From: an uncultured Xanthomonas sp.
GTDB lineage: Bacteria > Pseudomonadota > Gammaproteobacteria > Xanthomonadales > Xanthomonadaceae
Direction of reading: 5' to 3'
Assembly (NCBI GenBank): GCA_943912265.1
Contig: CALTTS010000017.1
Span: 1-64,000 of the forward strand
Length of the DNA: 64,000 nucleotides
The number at the start of each line of letters is the position of its first letter. Within the stretch, counting starts at the first letter, position 1. The notes below the pieces were generated by a model. That model had not been told where the DNA came from, did not search any database, and saw only the letters and a list, made by a program, of their open reading frames with translations. The translations under genes and the position numbers were made by a program. Shown here one piece after another: positions 56,727-64,000 of this stretch.

Positions 56727-58016
56727 TCAGCCCGCGGCCACGCGGAAGGCCGCCCGGGCCGCGGCCAGCGTGGCCTCGATCACGGCGTCGTCGTGCGCGC
56801 TGGAGACGAAGCCCGCCTCGTAGGCCGAGGGCGCGAAGAACACGCCCTGTTCCAGCATCGCGTGGAAGAAACGGTTGAACGCGGGCACGTCGCAGGCCGT
56901 GGCCTGGGCATAGGTTTCCACCTTCTGGTCGGTGAAGAACAGGCCGAACATGCCGCCGACCTGGTTGGTGGTGAAGGGCACGCCGGCCTCGCGCGCGGCC
57001 GCCTCCAGCCCGGCGCACAGGCGCGCCGCCATGGCCGACAGGCGCGCGTGGAAGCCCGGGGCCTGCACCAGTTCCAGCATCGCCAGCCCGGCGGCCATCG
57101 CCACCGGGTTGCCGCTCAGGGTGCCGGCTTGGTAGATCGGCCCGGCCGGGGCGATCTGCTCCATCAGCTCGCGGCGGCCGCCGTAGGCACCCACCGGCAT
57201 GCCGCCGCCGATGATCTTGCCGAAGGTGGTCAGGTCCGGGGTCACGCCGTAGTGGGCTTGCGCGCCGCCCAGTGCCACGCGGAAGCCGGTCATCACCTCG
57301 TCCAGGATCAGCAGCGCGCCGTGCTTCGTGCACAGTTCGCGCAGGTGCTGCAGGAAGCCGGCACGCGGCGGGATGCAGTTGGCGTTGCCGACCACCGGCT
57401 CGATGATCAGGCCGGCGATGTCGTCGCCCTGCCGTTCGAACAGCGCGCTGGCCGCGTCGAAATCGTTGTAGGGCAGGGTGAGGGTGAGTTCGCTCAGGCC
57501 GGCCGGCACGCCCGGCGAGGTCGGCACGCCCAGGGTCAGCATGCCGCTGCCGGCCTTGACCAGGAACGAGTCGCCGTGGCCGTGGTAGCAGCCCTCGAAC
57601 TTGACGATCTTCATGCGCCCGGTGGCCCCGCGTGCCAGCCGGACCGCCGACAGCGTGGCCTCGGTGCCGGAATTGACCATGCGCACCATCTCGCACGAGG
57701 GCACCAGTCGGGCGATGGTTTCGGCCATGGCCACCTCGGCCGGGCAGGGCGCGCCGAAGGACAGCCCGTCGCGCACCGCCTTCTCCACCGCCTCGCGCAC
57801 CGCCGGATGGTTGTGGCCGGCGATCATCGGTCCCCACGAGCCGACGTAGTCGATGTAGCGGTTGCCGTCCACGTCGAACAGGTACGGGCCGTCGGCACGC
57901 TGCACGAAGAACGGCTCGCCGCCGACCGACTTGAAGGCGCGCACCGGCGAGTTGACGCCCCCGGGCAGCAGGGCGCGTGCGCGGGCGAACAGGGCGTGGG
58001 AGCGATCGTGATTCAT
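56727..58016 (-). CDS. hemL: Glutamate-1-semialdehyde 2,1-aminomutase
   Basis: PLP/PMP enzyme making 5-aminolevulinate for haem and tetrapyrroles. 429 residues. ALLPGGVNSPVRAFKSVGGEP at the N-terminus, SGTEATLSAVRLARGATG, LDEVMTGFR and the PLP Lys in TFGKIIGGGMPVGAYGG. A housekeeping gene set between two nutrient-uptake loci. Confidence 0.96.
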   Translation of the reverse strand: MNHDRSHALFARARALLPGGVNSPVRAFKSVGGEPFFVQRADGPYLFDVDGNRYIDYVGSWGPMIAGHNHPAVREAVEKAVRDGLSFGAPCPAEVAMAETIARLVPSCEMVRMVNSGTEATLSAVRLARGATGRMKIVKFEGCYHGHGDSFLVKAGSGMLTLGVPTSPGVPAGLSELTLTLPYNDFDAASALFERQGDDIAGLIIEPVVGNANCIPPRAGFLQHLRELCTKHGALLILDEVMTGFRVALGGAQAHYGVTPDLTTFGKIIGGGMPVGAYGGRRELMEQIAPAGPIYQAGTLSGNPVAMAAGLAMLELVQAPGFHARLSAMAARLCAGLEAAAREAGVPFTTNQVGGMFGLFFTDQKVETYAQATACDVPAFNRFFHAMLEQGVFFAPSAYEAGFVSSAHDDAVIEATLAAARAAFRVAAG

Positions 58017-58099
58017 GTGGGCCTCGGAAGCGGTGGGGACGGCGGGTCCGGTCAGCCCGCCTGACGTCCGGCCTATTGTCGTGCCACGCCGGGGCTTCG

Positions 58100-58126
58100 C
58101 CTACCCGGTTGCCGGCGACCTACCCG
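58100..58126 (-). promoter_or_regulatory. Tandem CGGGTAGG sites upstream of the second TonB receptor
   Basis: CCTACCCG at 58100-58107 and 58119-58126, 19 bases start to start, 176-202 bases before the receptor ATG and 84 bases before divergent hemL. Same octamer pair as before the first receptor. Confidence 0.55.
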
Positions 58127-58241
58127 TCACGGGCATATCGGAACGTGTCGTCGTGTTGCAGCCTTTGTCAGGCTGACATGTGCAGATGACGGATGGTCAT
58201 TGGGCCGGCATTCCGGCCGAACGCACAGTGTCCTTCTGGCG

Positions 58242-58260
58242 GCCCGGAAGCATTCCGGGC
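58242..58260 (+). terminator. Terminator-like hairpin in the 5' region of the second TonB receptor
   Basis: GCCCGGAA/TTCCGGGC with a GCA loop, then GCTTTTC, 42 bases before the ATG. Nothing upstream on the plus strand needs terminating, so it may be an attenuator. A smaller hairpin CAGCCT/AGGCTG lies at 58159-58175. Confidence 0.6.
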
Positions 58261-58301
58261 GCTTTTCGCAGTCTTGATCTATTTTGGGGAGAAAGCAGCG
58301 G

Positions 58302-61300
58302 ATGAACAGAACGATCCGGAAGCAGGCCCTGGCGTTGGCCTTGGTCGGGGCCATCGGCAGCGTGCAGGCGCAGTCCACCACCGGCAGCATCGTCGGCAGC
58401 GTTGCCGACGGCGCCGGCAAGACCGTGCTGGTGGAGAACACCAGCAGTGGCTTCAGCCGCGAGGTCCAGGTCGACGCCCGTGGCCGCTACAGCGTGGCCA
58501 ACCTGCCGCTGGGCACCTACAAGGTGACGGTGAAGCAGGACGGCGCGGCCGTGGAGACCCGCGAGAGCATCGGCCTGACGGTCGGCGCGAGCACGGACGT
58601 GTCCTTCGGCGGCGCCGCGGCCGGGGTGCAGACGCTGGACGGCGTCAGCGTGAAGGGTTCGAAGGCGCAATCGATCGACGTGACCCAGATCGATACCCGC
58701 ACCGTGGTCAGCGCGGAACAGCTGCAGCAGCTTCCGCTGGGCCGCACGGCCGAGGCGATCGCGTTGCTGGCGCCGGGCGTGGTGGTCAACAGCGGTGGCT
58801 TCGACAACGGCCCGCTGGGTGGAACACTGGCCAGCTTCGGCGGTTCGGCGGCATCGGAAAATGCCTATTATCTCAATGGATTCAATACCACCAATTCGGC
58901 GACCAGCCTGGGTGGGCTGACGCTGCCATATGGCGCGATCGACCAGCAGGAAATCTTCACCGGCGGTTATGGCGCGCAGTATGGCCGTTCCAACGGCGGC
59001 GTGATCAACCAGATCGGCAAGCGCGGCAGCAACGAGTGGCATTTCGGTGCCGCCGCCGTATTCGAGCCGGAGGGAATGAAAGCGGCACAGAAGGACTTGT
59101 ACTGGCGACCCGACAGCCAGGCATCCACTGTCAAAAACACGGCATACGGGTATGCAAAGGCAGCTAATGGTCTTTACCAGCCTTTGAGCGAAGCCAAATC
59201 CAGCGCCACGACCTATAGCGGCTACGCCAGCGGCCCGATCATCCAGGACAAGCTGTTCTTCTTCCTCGCCGCTGAAAAAGTGGACGCCCACGGTACGCGC
59301 ATCGCTTCCAACCGCGATGCCGACAACGGCAAAAGTGGCGGCCTTACCGATTACGACTACGAGCAGAAACGCTGGTATGGAAAACTGGACTGGTATGTCA
59401 CCGACAACCACCTGCTGGAGCTGACCGGCGCGAGCGACAAATCCAAGACCAACGGCACGGTCTACAAATACGACTACATCAATCGTGAGCCCGGTGATTA
59501 CTTCGCGGAGGAGTCCACGCAGAAAACCGGGCCGACGCTATGGTCGGGCAAGTACACCGGTTTCTTTGGCGACAATGTCACCGTCACCGCACTGTATGGC
59601 GAAATGAAGACGCCCGACAAGGTGACGCCGCCAGGCTATTACACGGAAGCCGACGGCCCGGTGATCGGTGGCGTCAATTCTCAGCGGGGCACGCCGATCA
59701 CTGGCGCGCAGACGGTTTCCACGCTGTACTGGCCGGATCGTGAATACACCAAGAAGAATCTGCGCCTGAACCTGGAATGGCGCGTGGGCGACCACACGCT
59801 CAGTGCCGGCGTGGATAACCAGAAGTCCGAAGGCGATGCGCTGGGGTCGTACCTTTCGGGGCCAAATTATTCGTGGACTTACGGCAAGACCAGCGACCCA
59901 TATGGCCTGAAGACGGGTGGGTTGATCAGCGAGTCAGCCAACTCCAACGGCGGCATTGGCGCACCTTCGCCTGGGCTGGTCGATCCGACTTATGGCGGGG
60001 AAGGCTATTACGTCACTCGGAACATCGCCTGGTCGCTGTATTCCAACCGCACCAAGCAGGATGCGTACTATGTCGAAGACAAGTGGCAGGTGACGGACAA
60101 CTTGCTGTTCAACATCGGCCTGCGTGCCGACAAGTTTGCCAATTACCGGCCCAACACCAGCCAGGCGTTCATTGACACTGATTTGCAGTGGGCTCCGCGC
60201 CTCGGTTTCAGTTGGGACGTGCATGGCGACTCCAGCCTGAAGGTGTTCGGCAATATCGGTCGCTACTATCTGGGCCTGCCGAGCAACTCGTTCGCCGGTC
60301 TGATGGCGGGCGGTGCAGCCATCAGCACGACGACTTATTACACCTATAGCGGCATCAATGCTGATGGCACGCCGATCATTTCGCAGCAGTTGGGCTATCC
60401 GGTGTCGGCCAACTCCCAGTTCGGGCAAGACGGCAAGGTGACAGCAACCGGATCTGCCAAGAACATCAAGGGTGAGAATCAGGATGAAATCATCCTTGGT
60501 TTCACCCAGCAGCTGGATAACGGTTGGGTGGTCGGCGTGCGTGGTACGCATCGTCGCCTGAATGATGGTCTGGACGACGTCAACGTCGATCTGGGCAACA
60601 CGGGCCTGGTCGAAGCGGCCATTGCTGCCGGGCTGCCGTCGCAGCAACTGGGGGTCACGAATCCCAAGACGTGGTACTGGGATCCGACTAAGACCTATGG
60701 TTCGGCGGCGATCAATCCGGGGCGCACCAACGTCTATCGCGTGGTCGGCTGGGATGGCGCGGTGCATGATCTGACCGTCACCCGTGCGCAGCAGGGCTTC
60801 CCGGAACTCAAGCGCAATTACTCCGCGCTCGAATTCAGCGCTGAGCGGCCATTCGACGGCACATGGTACGTCAAGGCCAATTACGTGTGGTCGCACAGCT
60901 ATGGCACCACCGAAGGCCAGTTGCGTTCGGACCTGTGGCGTACCGGCGGCGCGCTGGGCAGCTATCAGGGCCAGGCATCGGTTTCCACCACGCAGAGCTG
61001 GGACCACGCGGCACTGATGGAGAATTTCAACGGTGACCAGTCCAATGACCACCGCCATCAGATCAAGGTATACGGTTACTACCAGCTGACCAGCGAACTG
61101 GGTATTTCCGGCAACGCGAGTTTTATTTCAGGCGCCCCGAAAAGCTGCCTTGGCAATTACTACGGCACTGACTACAGCGGCAGAGACCCTGCTGGTTATG
61201 GCAGCAGTGCCATCACCGGCGGCCCCTACCACTACTGCTACGACCCGGAGACCAATACCGGCAAGCCTTCGCCTCCCGGTTCGCACGGCCGCATGCCGTG

Positions 61301-61520
61301 GATCAACCAGTTCGACCTGGGCCTGACCTTCAAGCCCGATTTCGCCGAGGGCAAGCTGGCTTTCAACCTCAACATCTTCAACGTGTTCAATGCGCAGAAG
61401 CCGACCAATCTGTATCCGTTCTCGCAGCTGCCCGATGGCTCGCAGAATCCGCTGTACGGCCAGCCGGTGGCCTACCAGACCCCGCGCTATGCCCGGGTGA
61501 CGGTCAGCTACGATTTCTGA
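58302..61520 (+). CDS. Oar-like TonB-dependent receptor with carboxypeptidase-regulatory domain
   Basis: 1072 residues from ATG 58302 (GGGGAG upstream). Signal peptide, then an Ig-like carboxypeptidase regulatory/CNA-B-type domain (GSIVGSVADGAGKTVLVENT, RGRYSVANLPLGTYKVTVKQ), a plug with YYLNGFNTTNSATSLGGL, and a large barrel ending VTVSYDF. This is the Oar family, common in Xanthomonadaceae and linked to peptide or protein-derived ligands. Much of 58.86-61.25 kb uses more A/T-ending codons than its neighbours. It is followed by two secreted peptidases that would process its cargo. Confidence 0.92.
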   Translation: MNRTIRKQALALALVGAIGSVQAQSTTGSIVGSVADGAGKTVLVENTSSGFSREVQVDARGRYSVANLPLGTYKVTVKQDGAAVETRESIGLTVGASTDVSFGGAAAGVQTLDGVSVKGSKAQSIDVTQIDTRTVVSAEQLQQLPLGRTAEAIALLAPGVVVNSGGFDNGPLGGTLASFGGSAASENAYYLNGFNTTNSATSLGGLTLPYGAIDQQEIFTGGYGAQYGRSNGGVINQIGKRGSNEWHFGAAAVFEPEGMKAAQKDLYWRPDSQASTVKNTAYGYAKAANGLYQPLSEAKSSATTYSGYASGPIIQDKLFFFLAAEKVDAHGTRIASNRDADNGKSGGLTDYDYEQKRWYGKLDWYVTDNHLLELTGASDKSKTNGTVYKYDYINREPGDYFAEESTQKTGPTLWSGKYTGFFGDNVTVTALYGEMKTPDKVTPPGYYTEADGPVIGGVNSQRGTPITGAQTVSTLYWPDREYTKKNLRLNLEWRVGDHTLSAGVDNQKSEGDALGSYLSGPNYSWTYGKTSDPYGLKTGGLISESANSNGGIGAPSPGLVDPTYGGEGYYVTRNIAWSLYSNRTKQDAYYVEDKWQVTDNLLFNIGLRADKFANYRPNTSQAFIDTDLQWAPRLGFSWDVHGDSSLKVFGNIGRYYLGLPSNSFAGLMAGGAAISTTTYYTYSGINADGTPIISQQLGYPVSANSQFGQDGKVTATGSAKNIKGENQDEIILGFTQQLDNGWVVGVRGTHRRLNDGLDDVNVDLGNTGLVEAAIAAGLPSQQLGVTNPKTWYWDPTKTYGSAAINPGRTNVYRVVGWDGAVHDLTVTRAQQGFPELKRNYSALEFSAERPFDGTWYVKANYVWSHSYGTTEGQLRSDLWRTGGALGSYQGQASVSTTQSWDHAALMENFNGDQSNDHRHQIKVYGYYQLTSELGISGNASFISGAPKSCLGNYYGTDYSGRDPAGYGSSAITGGPYHYCYDPETNTGKPSPPGSHGRMPWINQFDLGLTFKPDFAEGKLAFNLNIFNVFNAQKPTNLYPFSQLPDGSQNPLYGQPVAYQTPRYARVTVSYDF

Positions 61521-61532
61521 CCGCGCAACAAC

Positions 61533-61556
61533 CCGGCCCGTTGCGTGACGGGCCGG
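61533..61556 (+). terminator. Terminator between the Oar-like receptor and the dipeptidase
   Basis: CCGGCCCGT/ACGGGCCGG with a six-base loop, 12 bases after the receptor stop, then TTCC. Confidence 0.6.
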
Positions 61557-61621
61557 TTCCATCCGCGGCGCGGGCGTCGGCCATTGGCTGGCGCCCGCGT
61601 CTTTGCATGCAAGGAACCAAG

Positions 61622-62863
61622 ATGCCGAATACCTGCCTCCGGTTGTTGGCCGTTTCCCTTTCGCTGGCGCTGGCCGGTCCGCTGCAGGCCGCCGACACCG
61701 CGAAATCCGCCCGCGCACTGCACGACACGTTCCCGGTGCTCGATACCCATCTGGACACGCCGGCCAATCTGGCGCGTCCGGGCTGGGACATCACCGAGCA
61801 CCACCATGTCGAGGACGACGGTACCCAGGTGGATTACCCGCGCATGGCCGAGGGCGGGCTGGATGGCGGCTTCTGGGTGATCTACACCGGGCAGGGGCCG
61901 CGCACGCCCGAGGGCAACCTGAAGGCGCGCAATTTCGGGCTGCAGCGCTTGGCGCAGATCCGCGAGATGGTGGCCGCGCACCCGGACAAGTTCGAGTTGG
62001 CCACCCGGCCGGAGGATGCGGCGCGCATCAAGGCCGCCGGCAAGCGCGTGGTCTACATCAGCATCGAGAACGCCTACCCGCTGAGTGAAGACCCGACCCT
62101 GCTCGATGCCTATTACACGCTTGGCGTGCGCATGCTCGGCCTGGTGCACACCAGCAACAACGACTTCGCCGATTCCTCCACCGATCCCAAGGGGCCGGAA
62201 TGGCACGGCCTGAGCCCGAAGGGCCGCGAACTGGTGGCGCATGCCAACCGGCTGGGCATCCTGATCGACCAGTCGCATGCCTCCGACGACGTGTTCGACC
62301 AGCTGCTGGAAGTGTCCAAGGCGCCGATCGTGCTTTCGCACACGGCATCGTTCGATCTCAACGGCCATCCGCGCAACCTCGACGACGCCCGCATCCGCAA
62401 GCTGGCGGCCAAGGGCGGCGTGATCCAGGTCAACTCGCTGTCCGGCTACCTGATCCCGACCAGCAAGGATCCGGAATACATGAAGGAAATGCGCGCGCTG
62501 TATGCCGAAGCCGGCAACCGGCGCGAGCTCACGCCAGAGCAGCGCCGCGCGCTGATGGACAAGCGCAAGGCGATCGATGCCAGGTACGGCGTGAAGACGG
62601 CCACGCTGGACGATTACATGCGCCACATCCTGCACATCATCGAGGTGGCCGGGCCGGAGCATGTCGGTTTCGGGGCCGACTGGGACGGCGGCGGCGGCGT
62701 GACCGGGCTGGAAGACGTGTCGCTGCTGCCGAAGATCACCGAGCGCCTGCTCAAGGCCGGCTACAGCGAAAAGCAGGTGGCCGACATGTGGGGCGGCAAC
62801 GTGCTGCGCCTGCTCGGACAGGTGCAGGCGCTGGCCGATCCGAAGGCGCTGGAGGCGCTGTGA
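61622..62863 (+). CDS. Secreted membrane-dipeptidase-family (M19) dipeptidase
   Basis: 413 residues with signal peptide (LLAVSLSLALAGPLQAAD). M19 zinc-enzyme motifs: LDTHLDTPANL (His-x-Asp), the bridging Glu in ISIENAYPL, His in IDQSHAS, His in VLSHTASF, and Asp in GFGADWDGGG. It cleaves dipeptides in the periplasm or envelope. The start ATG 61622 is preferred (GGAACC upstream); 61607 is possible. Its stop overlaps the next gene (GTGA), so both are translated from one mRNA. Confidence 0.94.
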   Translation: MPNTCLRLLAVSLSLALAGPLQAADTAKSARALHDTFPVLDTHLDTPANLARPGWDITEHHHVEDDGTQVDYPRMAEGGLDGGFWVIYTGQGPRTPEGNLKARNFGLQRLAQIREMVAAHPDKFELATRPEDAARIKAAGKRVVYISIENAYPLSEDPTLLDAYYTLGVRMLGLVHTSNNDFADSSTDPKGPEWHGLSPKGRELVAHANRLGILIDQSHASDDVFDQLLEVSKAPIVLSHTASFDLNGHPRNLDDARIRKLAAKGGVIQVNSLSGYLIPTSKDPEYMKEMRALYAEAGNRRELTPEQRRALMDKRKAIDARYGVKTATLDDYMRHILHIIEVAGPEHVGFGADWDGGGGVTGLEDVSLLPKITERLLKAGYSEKQVADMWGGNVLRLLGQVQALADPKALEAL

Positions 62864-64000
62864 GGTTGCGGCAAGGCGGGGCGCGATGCGCCGGCATCGC
62901 GGCCGCGGGCCTGTTCGCCTGCATGGCAATGGGGATTCTCCCGGCAGTGCGGGCGACCGCCGGAACACGCCCGCAGTTGCAGACGCTGGCCGAGCAATCC
63001 GGCTTCGTCCGCACCGGCCGCTACGACGAGGTCGAGCGGTTGTGCACGGCCTTTGCCGCCGCATATCCGGACGCGGTGCACTGCCAGACTTTCGGCACCA
63101 CGCCGGAAGGGCGGCCGCAGCTGGTCCTTGTGGCCACGCGCAGCGGCACATTCGACCCGGCGGCCGCACAGGCACGCGACTTGCCGGTGGTCCTGGTGCA
63201 GGGCGGCATCCATGCCGGCGAGATCGAGGGCAAGGACGCCGGCTTCCTCGCCCTGCGCCAGATGCTCGACGGAACGGCGGCCAAGGGCGCGCTGGACAAG
63301 GTCATGCTGCTGTTCGTGCCGGTGTTCAACGCGGACGGCCACGAGCGCTTCGGCGCCTGGAACCGGCCCAACCAGCGCGGCCCGCAGGAGATGGGGCGGC
63401 GCTCGACCGCGCAGAACTACAACCTCAACCGCGACTACATGAAGCTCGACGCGCCGGAGATGCGGGCGATGCAGGGCCTGCTGCGCCGGTGGGACCCGAT
63501 CCTGGTGGCCGACCTGCACACTACCGACGGCGCCCAGTTCCGGCCGGACGTGGCGGTGCAGATCGAGCCGCTGCATGCCGGCGATGCCGGGCTGGCGGCA
63601 CAGGGGCAGGCGTTGAGCGACCGGTTGCTGGCTGCGCTGCGCAAGCAGGGCGCGCAGCCGTTGCCGTGGTACCCGACTTTCCGCCGTCGCGACGACCCGT
63701 CCTCGGGCTTCGCCGCCAACGTCTACGAACCGCGCTTCTCCACCGGCTACTTCCAGTTGCGCAACCGCTTCGCGGTGCTGGTGGAGACCCACTCGTGGAA
63801 GGACTATCCCACGCGGGTGCGCATCACCCGCGACTTCATCGTCGACCTGATGGCCGACGCCGCCCGCCACGGCGCCACATGGCGGAGCGTCGCGCACGCC
63901 GCCGACGCGCGTTCGGCCCGGCTGGCGGGCCAGCCGCTGGCGCTGGACTGGAAGACCACCGACCGGGCGCGGACCATCGATTTCCCGGGCTATGCCTACG
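62860..64000 (+). CDS. Secreted M14-family zinc carboxypeptidase (C-terminus beyond window)
   Basis: Starts at GTG 62860, overlapping the dipeptidase stop. Signal peptide around residues 12-33 (IAAAGLFACMAMGILPAVRA). M14 zinc ligands HxxE in VVLVQGGIHAGEIEGKDAGF and the third His in VADLHTTDG; general-base Glu in VLVETHSWK; NLNRDYMKLD for substrate C-terminus binding. Removes C-terminal residues from peptides. 380 codons are visible; the end lies outside the window. Together with the dipeptidase and the receptor it suggests a peptide-uptake module. Confidence 0.93.
   Translation, partial: MRLRQGGARCAGIAAAGLFACMAMGILPAVRATAGTRPQLQTLAEQSGFVRTGRYDEVERLCTAFAAAYPDAVHCQTFGTTPEGRPQLVLVATRSGTFDPAAAQARDLPVVLVQGGIHAGEIEGKDAGFLALRQMLDGTAAKGALDKVMLLFVPVFNADGHERFGAWNRPNQRGPQEMGRRSTAQNYNLNRDYMKLDAPEMRAMQGLLRRWDPILVADLHTTDGAQFRPDVAVQIEPLHAGDAGLAAQGQALSDRLLAALRKQGAQPLPWYPTFRRRDDPSSGFAANVYEPRFSTGYFQLRNRFAVLVETHSWKDYPTRVRITRDFIVDLMADAARHGATWRSVAHAADARSARLAGQPLALDWKTTDRARTIDFPGYAY

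Noticed and set aside
62073..62080. Another CCTACCCG octamer
   Set aside because: It is single, lies within the dipeptidase coding region and encodes conserved residues, so it is likely chance.

Overview
The window is high-GC gammaproteobacterial DNA, most probably from the Xanthomonadaceae/Lysobacteraceae (Xanthomonas, Stenotrophomonas, Lysobacter, Luteimonas relatives). Support comes from the ilvC-ilvG-ilvM-ilvA-leuA-leuCDB supergroup, a pyrophosphate-type phosphofructokinase, two large TonB-dependent receptors (one Oar-like), a membrane glucose dehydrogenase and a ligand-sensing diguanylate cyclase. The genus cannot be fixed from this sequence. No rRNA, tRNA, CRISPR array, insertion sequence or phage gene was seen; this is chromosomal core plus some accessory nutrient-uptake genes.

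Layout. 1-8.0 kb: HNH nuclease (cut by the window edge), sirtuin, acyl-CoA dehydrogenase, LEA-type lipoprotein, small DUF2188-like protein, waaA, tolC and a pcm-type methyltransferase. 8.0-16.2 kb: a TetR regulator divergent from an RND efflux pair (lipoprotein adaptor plus AcrB-type permease), then a 14-blade-propeller GGDEF sensor. 16.2-26.0 kb, all on the minus strand: the branched-chain amino acid operon, preceded by a leader peptide rich in Leu/Val/Ile codons and an attenuator hairpin. 26.2-29.6 kb: a SARP/BTAD regulator and thiC behind a TPP riboswitch. 29.6-38.2 kb: HDOD signalling protein, ppa, a secreted hypothetical protein, pfp, adk, mpl and gcd. 38.3-49.1 kb: ClC transporter, Lon-N-terminal-like protein, DedA/PAP2/LssY membrane protein, two HAD hydrolases, RIO-like kinase, SDR, glyoxalase I, argD-like aminotransferase and an FMN-dependent alpha-hydroxyacid oxidase.

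49.1-64 kb is the most unusual part. It carries a TonB receptor followed by a Tat-exported PLP aminotransferase, then a MalT/LuxR-type ATPase regulator interrupted by one in-frame amber codon, hemL, and an Oar-like TonB receptor followed by a secreted M19 dipeptidase and an M14 carboxypeptidase (cut by the window end). Both receptor genes have a tandem pair of the octamer CCTACCCG (CGGGTAGG on the other strand) upstream. This suggests that the regulator between them controls both transport loci.

Regulatory RNA structure is rich: an ilv attenuator with a visible antiterminator partner and possibly a leaderless leader peptide, a TPP riboswitch, a terminator-like hairpin spanned by a 22-codon upstream ORF just before adk, a hairpin that would hide the ribosome binding site of the hydroxyacid oxidase gene, and a 16-bp stem between leuA and leuC.
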